Assembly: GCA_963971305.1 (NCBI GenBank)
Contig: OZ020305.1
Span: 48,775,080-48,839,079, forward strand
Direction of reading: 5' to 3'
DNA: 64,000 nt
Source of the DNA: Arcuatula senhousia
Taxonomy: Eukaryota > Mollusca > Bivalvia > Mytilida > Mytilidae
The stretch's first letter is position 1; each line of letters starts with the position of its first letter. The notes beneath the pieces were generated by a model that had not been told where the DNA came from, did no database searches, and saw only the letters and a list, made by a program, of their open reading frames with translations. Positions 1 to 9,481 of the stretch are shown here, one piece after another. The translations under genes and the position numbers were made by a program.

Positions 1-1040
1 TTTTGTCTCGTTTTGTTTATAATTATGTTTTGTTTAATATGCAAGAATTGACACGACAAAACTGCATGTGATTGTTGGAACATTCGTTTAAATAAATTTG
101 AACTACTCCACAGTTTTAGCTTTCTGAATTGTACAGTAGTTTGTCTTTTTCTTTACTATCTCCTTGAAAATGACACAATGATTGTTACAATGTCAACACG
201 TTAATCAAAGCTTCCATATCCGCTATTTCATAGATAGAAAGATTCTGTAGATCTCCGAGTCCTCTATCCATACTAAAATTTGGAACTAAATTTGTACTGT
301 GCACAATATTATCATCATATACAATTGCTTCGTTAACCAGTTTTTCAACACAGCCTGTCCTGAAAGATTTGAGCTACTTGCATGCCGTTCCCTTTAAAAG
401 GTTTCTATACGTGCACATACACTACACAGAATAGTTTGAAATATTCTTTTACATTTTATACAATAACGTTGAATAAGTAAGTCGAGAAATACATATGATG
501 GTAAGTTTAAGGTAGGGCTAGGACCTTAGTATGTTTATGGTCTGTATTTGACAGTCTGAAATGTTCCTATTTATGAAGACCATTAAGCAGTTGATGCGGT
601 ATGGATGATGAGTTAATCCTACATTTGGTTCATTAAGAGAATGTTTGATTAGTCAAGACTTTAGGAAAATGAACGAACTTTAGTCCTGAAGACCAGTTTG
701 TTGCATCAATGTCTTGAACAATAATATTAAAAATTTCGAGCCATACCTGTTTTAGTTCAGTTTGAATCTTTTCAACTTTTTTCTTGTTTTCCCGGTTTTG
801 CATGATACACAAATCTAATTCATCTTAACCCTTACCATCAAATTCGTCGACAAGAGCTTCTCAGATCCCTCCTTTCCTTTTTCTCGTCCTGGCTACCCAA
901 TATTTTTCCATTATTTTTTGTTGTAGATGTCTTTGTTCAGCTTATCAGTCCTTCTGTTACTTTTTGATTGTTTTTTCTCATGCTATTGTTTAATGTGATC
1001 ATAATTTTATCTGTCTTTATTGCCATTTTAATTCAGATCT
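1..1040. other. AT-rich stretch, no gene seen
   Basis: I see no coding region, RNA gene or clear repeat boundary here. The sequence is AT-rich with short ORFs broken by stops in all frames. Confidence 0.6.
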
Positions 1041-1044
1041 CGAA

Positions 1045-1440
1045 ATGTGCGGGTCCAGGATGACGAAAAAGTCAACAGCAACAAATCAACTTAATGGCGT
1101 TCAGAACCTTACGTCAGGTCAGGCCGCTTTGTCTACAAAACAGCTGCAATGTGTGCCCCTAGTGGTTGAATGCAGTAGCCAGGTCATAATGAATGACGGG
1201 TTTGTCAGGCTGGAAAAATGACCACTAAGATAATGGTGAACCGTGTTGATAAAAAAATGAACCTGTTGCAAGTGTTGATAATCGTGGGATACGTAGGGTA
1301 CTCTCTAGGAGGCTAAGTTGGCCGATCCTACCCTCCCTTTCTTTAATGTGTGACAGAGTACTTACCCGATGTCAAAATCCCAAGAGTAGACCATTTGTCA
1401 CCCCTGTTGCGGGCCGATTCTCTAAAAGGTCCTTACTTCA
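1045..1440 (+). repeat. degraded copy of CACT-tailed retroposon family (family A)
   Basis: It shares ordered blocks with the better copy at 3556-4062: a GTGCGGGTCC start, TCAGGTCAGGCCGCTTTG, GTGTGCCCC.AGTGGTTGAATG, and an AGGAGGCTAA block before a CCTACC tract. It is diverged and has lost the 3' tail. Family A occurs about ten times in this window, in both orientations. Confidence 0.6.
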
Positions 1441-1449
1441 ACGTGAGTT

Positions 1450-1866
1450 CATTCATTTGCTAGATGGATTCCTTCAATTTATCCTCCAGAGTTAGAGATT
1501 AGAGAAACCACCGAATCTATTTGCTTCACGTCTTTCTTGGATTTGCATCTCGAATTTGACTCGGGTAATCATCTCAGTACAAAAATATACGATGTAAGAA
1601 ACGATTTTAATTTTCAAATAATTAATTTTCTTCATCTGAAAAGTAACATACCCACCTCACCAGCATATGGGATGTATATTTCCCAACTTATTCGATATGC
1701 CAGGGCTTGTACTAATTTTTCAGATTTTTTGACCCGACACCGTTGTCTCTGTGATCGACTTTTGGACCAAGGTTATAAGAAAATACGTTTCATCCAGTCT
1801 ATTAAATTAAAAGATTTTCTTTCGATATCAGCCACTGGTAGCAAAATTCATAATCATGACAGATGA
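1450..1866 (+). pseudogene. C-terminal fragment of a retroelement RT-type protein
   Basis: An open frame reads YPPELEIRETTES, then SFLDLHLEFD, then LSTKIYDVRNDFNF and AYGMYISQLIRYARAC, then DRLLDQGY. From memory this resembles the region just after the reverse-transcriptase core in proteins of animal retroelements (consensus like LSTKLYDKRDDFNF..YGVYISQLIRYARAC). There is no catalytic YxDD upstream and the frame ends at 1866, so it is a truncated relic. It lies next to a family A repeat. The element class is not settled from sequence alone; Penelope-like or a related RT lineage is possible. Confidence 0.5.
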
Positions 1867-3555
1867 AATGATTCGTGATTGTTTCAAGTAGTTTGTGACA
1901 ATTTGTTGTACTGAGATGACCACCTCTTTATCTCTATTGTGTCTCACAACTATGTTGTTTATCTGTTACTAGACCCTTCGATCGCAATGGAAGAGGAAGA
2001 TGTGGCGCCATGAAACCTGGTTCAACCCACCATTTTCTTAGAAATGCCTGTACCAAGTCAGAACCATTGTGATCTTCAATGTCTCTGGTATGTCTTTGCC
2101 TTGTTTTGCTTTTTGTTCTTGGATATATGAGATTGAACATCCCAGTTCAGTAATTTTTTTGTAACCTTAATTTGATAATTGTCGTTCAACCGTGACGCAG
2201 ATAGGGAAGCTTCATTTATTGTTTAAGGAATTAAATGAAGCGGTTCCCTTTAAATGTGTATATGCTTTAATATGAGCAACATGATAACAACTTTTCTTTG
2301 ACATACGTCGTTGTCGTATGCTTTGGTTTTAGTTGTAACATATGATAAGCGAGGCAACTCATAGATTTCGTGTATACATCTTCGAAATTTACAAAAATAG
2401 TTGCTCAGGTTATGGAAATAACAGTACCCAATGCTCGTTAAAACATGTATTGTAAAGCATGTAGAGATCGATTATGCCAAATGAGGGTTGATACGAAGGA
2501 CATGCAAGAACACTGCAAGCTGCAATGATGCTCATATAAGCTCATTACTGATTTCCAAATCCAGGAAAAAATGTAAATTGACGTAAATACTGTTGCTAGT
2601 CAAAATGTTTAATTCTGTTTCATTCGTAAAAAAATGCCAGAGGCAAATGAGTCGTCATGATTTATGCAGGGTATCATGCATATGATGATCACCTCAATTT
2701 TACTATTGTTTCTCACAAACGACATCTGTGACCATGTTGTGTTTTTGTGTTTCTATATAGTGTACCCGTATATAACGACCCCTATAATATAGCATTGGAA
2801 GGGAAAGGCTTATCGCGAAAACTTGTTTAAACCACCCTTTTTTTATTATGTCTACAAAATACAAGGATCTAGGGTGGGTATTAGAACCATTGTGATCTCC
2901 CGTACCCCATTGTTATATTCAATTTCTCAGATATGTTCTTGTCTTGTTTTGTATTTTCTTCTTGGTAATTTTATTCTTAGCATTCTTTGTTATATAGAAG
3001 ATAATGAGGTGTGGAATAAGTATACGCGACATAACCTACAAGTTTGTTTTGTTATTACCTTTTATAATGAAACTAAATCACAGTGAAATATTGTGTACCT
3101 AATCGTCGTGTTTTGAAGGAATCTTCGGCACATTCAAAATAAACAAAAGCATTTTTAAAGATATAAACGAAATTCCGCTTACCCAGACATAATATAAAAA
3201 CGGTGACTAGTAACTAGACAGATTCAAGTATTGCATGCATTGGAAGTTTTTTTAAAAGTATTTTTGACCTTTTTACATTTGGCCCCTGAGTTCACTCTTG
3301 TTACGATTTGAGTTCGCGTTGTTGATTTCCGTTCGGTTGATTTTGTGTTTGTTCGTGCTGTTCTTGTTCGTGTTTGTCGGTTTCGTCGTTGCCCATTTGG
3401 ACTTTTGACACTCGAATGCCCCATTGGTGCCTCTTTGCTTTTTAAATAGGTTAGTTAAATAGCTCAATGACTAGATAAAGAAATGGTTGTATTTTGGCTA
3501 AGAAATCCAACTATATTTTTATTTCAACAGTCATGACAGTGGTTAATTTTTAACC
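1867..3555. other. gene-free stretch with decayed short repeats
   Basis: No credible gene. It contains a ~100-bp MITE (next entry), a partial second copy near 2795-2915, a GTGGAATAAGT.TACGCGACA repeat block near 3010-3055, and a GT/TTCG-rich block at 3253-3440 (TGAGTTCACTC...GTTCGTGTTTGTCG) of a kind seen again near 59388. Confidence 0.5.
1978..2077. mobile_element. ~100-bp MITE with GATCGCAATGG termini
   Basis: The ends are inverted (GATCGCAATGG on the left, CCATTGTGATC on the right). The middle carries AAACCTGGTTCAACCCACCA and GTGCC/GCCTGTACCAAGTCAG blocks. A better copy at 21867-21966 has perfect 12-bp inverted ends, which supports a small terminal-inverted-repeat element. Confidence 0.5.
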
Positions 3556-4062
3556 CGTGCGGGTCCCGGGTGGCGAATAGGCCCGCAGCAGCGCTAAGCT
3601 TGTCGGTAAAAGTCCACTTAAGAGCGCTCAGAAACCTGACATCGGGTCAGGCCGCTTTGCCCACAAAGCGACTGGGATGTGTGCCCCAGGTGGTTGAATG
3701 GGGCAGCCCTGACATCGAGAGATGCGGGGTCGTCAGGCGATAATGTGGAAAACCTGACCGCAAACCATAGTGGTGCACCGTGTTGGGAAAAATGTCACGT
3801 TCCTCGCACGTTAAAGAACCCTGCTGCAGGTCTCGGTAAGAGTAGGACCCGTAGGATCCATATGCAGGAGGCTAAATTCCCCGTCCCTACCCATCACTCC
3901 TTTTTCCAGTGGCAGTCAAAACTGTCCTACCCGATTGGCCTTGTGTCCCCATTTCCTCCACTTCATCATCATTTCATGTTCATTGTATCACCACTTTCAT
4001 GTTCATCTCCCGGATTTAGCCGAAATCGTGCTGCTTGGGAGTAAAGCAACTAACTAACTTAC
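3556..4062 (+). repeat. family A retroposon-like repeat, near full length
   Basis: The 5' end contains a GCGGG...CCCGC hairpin (GTGCGGGTCCCGGG, then AATAGGCCCGCAGCAG). Conserved blocks follow, then TTTCATGTTCATTG, and the 3' end is GGGAGTAAAGCAACTAACTAACTT. Copies share the 3' end with a short tandem tail (CACT or ACTA) and vary in 5' extent. That pattern is typical of SINE-like sequences moved by a LINE. A 121-codon ORF across it is only incidental. Confidence 0.65.
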
Positions 4063-4074
4063 TAGAGAATTTCT

Positions 4075-4330
4075 AACACTTGGGTGTGTAACATGTACAT
4101 GTAATTACATGTAACACTCATGCCATGTCATTTATAGCCTAACCGTGTTCTATACGCAGGTGTTCATGGTCTGTGAGGTAAATTCATGGTAACATGTATG
4201 ATGACATTCTCAAAAATTAAGGTTAATATAGAATATATAAATGTTGAATTTCTCTTTATAAAAGAAGCAAAGATCGAGGTACCGATGGGGTATCAACTTT
4301 ATTTTAATTTTACAACTGAATGTGACTGGT
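4075..4330 (+). repeat. dispersed repeat shared with 9265-9500
   Basis: Both places read GTGTAACATGTACATGTAAT.ACAT, then a CATG.CATGT block, a GGTGTT.ATGG.CTGTGAGG block, TGGTAACAT and a ...GAGGTACCGAT-like end. They are diverged copies of one non-coding repeat; its boundaries are not clear. Confidence 0.5.
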
Positions 4331-4596
4331 TTGAAGCCAAATTATCAATTATTTGATAATTACATTTGACGAGATTTGGACAGACAAGAGCTCAAGAACA
4401 TTTTACTTACTAAATTTCAAGTCATTGAAATAAACATGATTTAAGAAAACCGAGACTACAATGAAAAACGTCGACTCCTTACAAAAAAAGTCACAAAACT
4501 TTAACTTCCGTTCTTAATTTCATTTTTGACATTATTTGAAAAAGATTATAAGTCAATCTCAAAATTCTTAATTCGAACCTTATAATTTAGATAAAA

Positions 4597-4835
4597 ATGG
4601 GTGAGTGAGTGAGTGAGTTGGTGTTCTACGCCCGTGCAACGGTTATTTACGGGCGATGAACACAATGAACATGTCTTGAAACGATGACGATAAATGAAAT
4701 ATGGGGGTGGGATGGGAAACAAGGGAACAGTAAATTTTGAAGAACCACAGGAAAAGGGGAGAGGTGGGTAGGGGCGGAGAATTTGGCCTATGTGGTGCAC
4801 TACTTGGTGGTCCACAAAGGGGTCTTGAAAACGGA
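4597..4835 (-). repeat. family A retroposon, 5'-truncated, minus strand
   Basis: Read on the minus strand it ends in ACACCAACTCACTCACTCACTC with a (CACT)n tail. The GTGCACTACTTGG.GGTCCACAAAGGGGTC block marks the truncated 5' part. Confidence 0.6.
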
Positions 4836-5302
4836 AGAATTGATGAAGCAAAGGTGTACCAAAGGGGTAATCAAATATCATGATACCGAAAAGAAAGAGA
4901 CAAAAAAAAACATCACAACGAAACAAACCACACAACAACAAAAAAAAACACACACATAACAAAATCGCATTCAGCAACGTGAACTCAAGTCGAAACGAGA
5001 GTGAACCCATGGCAGGTGTTACGGAAGAGTAAGCAGTTCCTGCTTGCTATAGCACACCCGTCACGTTGCCAAAGATCGATTTAGTGTTGATCAAATCTGG
5101 AAAGGATGACATTACAAAACTCTAATCTGTGCTCATTTGAAAGATAGAAATCCCGTATTGTCTACCTTTTCAGAAACTTTCAAATTTATAGATGGCAGCG
5201 TTGGAGGGAATTCACAGAAAAGAGAAAATAAATCATTTTGAATTTTTTCTAAAAAAAATATTAATTATTGAAAGGGTTTTCAATCAAAAAGGTAGTTAAG
5301 TT

Positions 5303-5470
5303 CGTTGTTGCTTTACTCCCAAGCAGCACAAATTCGTCTATATCAGGGAGATGAACATGAAAGTGGTGATAAAATGATGATCAAGTGAGGGAGATGAGGA
5401 CCCATGACAAATAGAGGAAGGGAGTTTTGACTGCTATTGGAAAAAGGAGATATGGGTAGGATCGGCTATC
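5303..5470 (-). repeat. family A 3' fragment, minus strand
   Basis: It matches the 3' part of the 3556-4062 copy in reverse: TTTACTCCCAAGCAGCAC, GAGATGAACATGAAAGTGGTGATA, and GGAAAAAGGAGATATGGGTAGG. Confidence 0.55.
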
Positions 5471-5494
5471 AAAGTTTTTCACTGGGGATTCTTC

Positions 5495-5585
5495 ATCCTC
5501 GGAAACCCAGGGCTTCTTCTCTCGCCTACTCGTTCATCAATGATGAATGAGTAAGCGAGAGAAGAAACCCTGGGTTTCCGAGGAT
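5495..5585. mobile_element. 91-bp hairpin MITE with 11-bp target duplication
   Basis: The sequence is nearly a perfect palindrome, starting ATCCTCGGAAACCCAGGG and ending CCCTGGGTTTCCGAGGAT. It is flanked by an exact 11-bp direct repeat GGGGATTCTTC (5484-5494 and 5586-5596). It is an internally deleted relative of the two 268-bp copies at 36339 and 47644. An 11-bp duplication is within the range known for Mutator-like elements, but assignment to that superfamily is inference. Confidence 0.75.
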
Positions 5586-6136
5586 GGGGATTCTTCGGAT
5601 CCAATTTTTATCGAGGATTCTTTAGTGTTCGTAGAATGTGACATATTTCAAACATGTTGCACCACTATGATGCTTAGGGTCCGGTTTCCCGCATTTTACT
5701 GAGCCACATAACCCAAATATTCATTATGAAACAACTATTCCATTCAATCAAATGGAGCACACAAGCCAGTCGTTTCGTGGGCACAGCGGCCTGAGACAGC
5801 GTAAGGATCTGAGCGCTTTCTGTGATTTGTACAAACACGCTTAGCGATGCTGCGGGCCCTTTTGCAACCCGGAACTCGCACGGTTGCATTTTTAAAATAA
5901 ATGTCATTTTGAGTTTTGAATATGCAAGATATGAGATTGCTATATTTAGACAGGAATGTCTATTAATGTAAAGGGTTATGTACAATTATGGCAGCTTATC
6001 CCATACAATATCACTTTTTATGGCACTGATAATCGTGCAAATATGGAAATCCCTGTGTCATAATCTACATATATCATGCGAAGGATAGTTGTATGCCCTT
6101 ACATTCATTGACTACTAAATTATTTCCTTTAAAAAG

Positions 6137-6626
6137 TGAGTGAGAGAGAGACTTGGTGTTTTACGCCCGTGCAACGCTATATGGGTTATTTACAGGCGAT
6201 GAACATGAAAAGGATGATAAAATGAACATGAAATGGTGATGATAAATGAAATATGGGGGTGGGTTTGGAAACAAAGGACCGGTAAATTTTGAAGAACCAC
6301 AGAAAAGGGAGAGGTGGGTAGGGGCGTAAAATTTAGCCTATGTGGTGCACTACTTGGCGGTCCACAAAGGGGTCTTTTACGTGCATGAAACGTGGCACTC
6401 TCCACACACGTTGACCCACTATGGTCGGCAGTCAGGGTTTACGTATTATATACATGACAACCCTATAATACGGACGAGGGCCACCCTATTCAGCCACCTA
6501 GGGTACACACTTGGTCGCTCTGTAGGCTGAGCACTACCCCGACATCAGAATTCCAAGACCCTTAGTCGCCTCTCCTTTAAAAAGGAAGGAGGCATCTGAG
6601 GTCAGCGGCCGATTTTGCCGTCCCTA
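6137..6626 (-). repeat. family A retroposon, minus strand
   Basis: The 3' end on the minus strand is CGTAAAACACCAAGTCTCTC with a degenerate CACT/CTCT tail. It carries TTTCATGTTCATTTTATC, the GTGGACCGCCAAGTAGTGCA block and CGTGTGTGGAGAGTGCCACG. It is one of the longest minus-strand copies. Confidence 0.65.
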
Positions 6627-6629
6627 TAT

Positions 6630-7510
6630 AAAATTGTGAGGGACAACGAAGGTGAGTTTATTTCAAAACCTGTATACCTCTTCGTAGAAAAATTTCATGA
6701 AAATTATTCCTATCACGCCCTATAAACTAGAGCTAATGGTCAGCATTGTAAACGGAATAACCAGACAAAAAGTTATAATGGGAGAAAAACAAATGAATGG
6801 AACTAAATTCTGGCTAAATGTGCTTTTGCATACAACACATCTAAACAAGCTGGAAACCCTGCTATCCCGAATGAAAATCAATTATTTAAGTTAACACATT
6901 GAAGCACATAAAAATTTCATCGTAAGAAATAAAAGGTTGCAGAAACCATGTCATTTACAAAACATAATGTGGATAATGTTACAGAAAATGTAATGTAATT
7001 ACAGCTGGAATAAAAGAAACTTCATTTTTACCAGAAACACAATGTCGAGAGTACTGTCTTGGTTAATTAAGAAGAAAAAAATTCTTCATTTGATAATCAT
7101 TATCAATGACTCCAAGTGATAAAAAAGTGAATAAATACATGAAGAAATTGGTAGAAATAATTCAAACGTAATATGACCTTAAAGAAAAGAATGAAACAGC
7201 AGCAGAGACATGGTTTTCCAAAATTGTCTTTGAAAGTAGTGAATGCAATGGTGATATTTATGAGAACATAAAGATTTTATAATTAAAATTCTTATGTTTA
7301 TTTCCCAATCAACTTATAATAACGAGGAAAACAATTTTGACATTGATGTAGAGGACCTTGCTAAAAGTTCAGTCCTCGCAAATTTTAAGTGATACACATA
7401 ATAATGCACTGGAATAGGGTGAAACAATGTCGAAATAATCATCACCACAACGTGAAGCCGGCAACAGAAGAAGAAACATTTATGAATACTTTTCGTTGGT
7501 AATTGGTTAG
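6630..7510. other. no gene seen
   Basis: AT-rich sequence without a supported gene, RNA or repeat boundary. Confidence 0.5.
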
Positions 7511-7514
7511 CTAT

Positions 7515-7605
7515 TTAGTTTACTCGCAAGGAGCACGAATATAAGCTCTATCAAGGAGATCGGCATAAATGATACAATGAGCATGAAATGATGATGATAT
7601 ACATT
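7515..7605 (-). repeat. family A 3' fragment, minus strand
   Basis: It matches the last ~90 bp of the family in reverse (TTTACTCGCAAGGAGCACGA, then TGATACAATGAGCATGAAATG). It sits directly left of the truncated Penelope-like element. Confidence 0.5.
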
Positions 7606-7623
7606 TTGGTGGAAAAAGTCTAA

Positions 7624-8834
7624 ATATTAATAACAGTAATTTATAATTATATTCAAAATGAAGGTGTAGAAATAGGTTCAAAGCTTGGTCGGAACTTTGC
7701 ATGTACATACATGAGACAATGGGACAAAGAATTGAGAAAGTTTGCAACACAACCACAATTTTACAAAAGATTTATAGATGACGGCTTTGGAATTTGGACC
7801 CATGGTGAAGAAAGATTAAAAGAATTTCACAAATTTGCTTATTCAATCAACAAAAATATAAAGATAGAAATGAGATATAACACAACTTGCATAGAATTTC
7901 TGGACACTTTGGTGAAAATAGAAAATAGAAAACTTTTAACTGATCTGTATACAAAACCAACAGATAAGCATATATATGTACATCAAAAATCATGCCATCC
8001 GAGAAATGTTAAGAAAGCAATACCGTATGGACTAGCACTACGACTTCGTCGTAGAATATGCCAACACGATTCAGATTACTATAAACAAAGACAGACACTA
8101 AAAAAACAACTGAGAAAGAGAGGCTACAATGGAAAATTTATCGAAAATCAACTTAAACGAGCAGACAACATGAAAAGGTCTGACCTCTTAAAAAGACAGA
8201 ATAAGAAGGAGTCAAATGAAGAACGAGTTCCTCTGGTAGTTACCTACTCAGATTTACTACCAGACATACATGAGATAGTTAAGAAACGAATGGACATCCT
8301 GCATAAATCTAGTGATATGAAAGAAGTATTTAAAGTACCACCAATAATAGCTTATAGGAGAGACAGAAATCTGCAAGATATTCTAGTTCATGGAAAACTG
8401 AATAAGATAACAAAATCAATGATGAAGAATGAGGAGAAAAGATGTGAAAAGAGTTGTGAAGTTTGCGAGATCGAAAGACATGATGAACACATTGAGGGGA
8501 CAGAAAGGACAATTAACATCAAACAAAAAGTACATGAATGTCAGCTTGTTAACCTGATCTATGGACTCCACTGTGAAACATGTAAACGTTATGTATATGA
8601 AGGACTTTAAAAGAGAGAATCAAGGAACATCTAGCCGATATTCGCCATAAAAGACCAAAAGCAGTATCATAACATTTTAATAGTGAGGGACATAATGGAG
8701 TAAAGGATATATCTGTACAAGTACTGGAACAAGTCTATGATATTTCAGCAACAGACAGGAAATTCATGGAGTCAAAATGGACAGAGAATCTGAACACTTT
8801 AAAACCTTTTGGGGCCAACATCAAGGCAGAGTGA
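7624..8834 (+). pseudogene. Penelope-like element: RT C-terminus plus GIY-YIG endonuclease, broken
   Basis: The open frame enters inside the reverse transcriptase: GVEIGSKLGRNFAC, MRQWDKEL, then the catalytic block FYKRFIDDGFGIW with the Asp pair near 7776. It continues through FLDTLVKIENRKLLTDLYTK, HPRNVKKAIPYGLALRLRRI-type sequence, and the linker IIAYRRDRNLQDILVH. The GIY-YIG nuclease begins LVNLIYGLHCETC with KRYVYEG. A frameshift near 8603 and an in-frame stop near 8670 separate it from the end (LKERIKEHLADIRH, HFNSEGHNG, stop at 8834). Penelope-like elements encode exactly this RT plus GIY-YIG order. This copy lacks the RT N-terminal half and is dead. A hammerhead-like motif lies just downstream. 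Confidence 0.88.
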
Positions 8835-8908
8835 TAATACAATGGAATCCAAGGAGAAACTGTTTATGACGTCACTCCATTATACTTATGACAATCAAAA
8901 TGTAGAAG

Positions 8909-8942
8909 GAGACTGATGAAACCCTGAGGCCGAAACGTCTAA
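8909..8942 (+). ncRNA. hammerhead ribozyme-like motif of the Penelope element
   Basis: The core CTGATGA (8913-8919) is followed by a short stem II with a CTGA loop and then by GAAAC (8932-8936). The flanks AGAC and GTCT can pair. Penelope-like retroelements are known to carry minimal hammerhead motifs. Here stem II keeps only two strong pairs and the expected outer pairs are mismatched, so activity is doubtful. Confidence 0.6.
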
Positions 8943-8959
8943 TAAATGGTTTATTTAAA

Positions 8960-9264
8960 CAATTGGATTTAAGTATAATTCCCTATTGATTTTTAAGAAA
9001 CAATTAAAGTAATTTATAACATAAGTAGGGTTGCTTTATGCTTGTAAAAAAACGTTTATAGACCAAAATTAGTGCACTACATGTGCTATCTTTTCCGCAC
9101 CTATGCATTTTTGACACGCCAATAGGCACAATATGTGCCCTTTTAATTGCCGATTTTTTTGTGTACTCCTAAGAGAATGGACTTTCCCAAGAAAAGAACA
9201 AGATGAAAGATTTAGGTCTTTATATATTACTTAATACAGATATGTGATGAAATACCTGTCAGTT
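8960..9264. other. no gene seen
   Basis: 3' flank of the Penelope element and AT-rich unique sequence. Nothing else supported. Confidence 0.5.
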
Positions 9265-9473
9265 ATATAGAAGGTGTTATATGTACATGTAATCACATAC
9301 TTGTAACATTCGCTTGGCATGTGATTTTCAGATATCGTCCGGCCGTTGACTTAAAGGTGTTTATGGATTGTGAGGCCATTTGGTGGTAACATAACATTTT
9401 CAAAATTAGAGTCAGTATAACATATATACATGTTTTTGTAAATATTAAAAACTCTCCTTATACACCCCTAAAG
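9265..9473 (+). repeat. dispersed repeat shared with 4075-4330
   Basis: Diverged second copy (TGTTATATGTACATGTAATC, GGTGTTTATGGATTGTGAGG, TGGTAACATAACATTTTC). The LINE at 9482-12496 was inserted into its right part: the CCATCGAATGAGATCGGTGAG block seen in the other copy is on the LINE side of the junction, so the exact edge is uncertain. Confidence 0.45.
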
Positions 9474-9481
9474 CTTATTTT

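Noticed and set aside
4546..5010. 154-codon minus ORF with hydrophobic start
   Set aside because: It runs through a family A retroposon and A-rich flank, and similar ORFs appear in other copies of the repeat.
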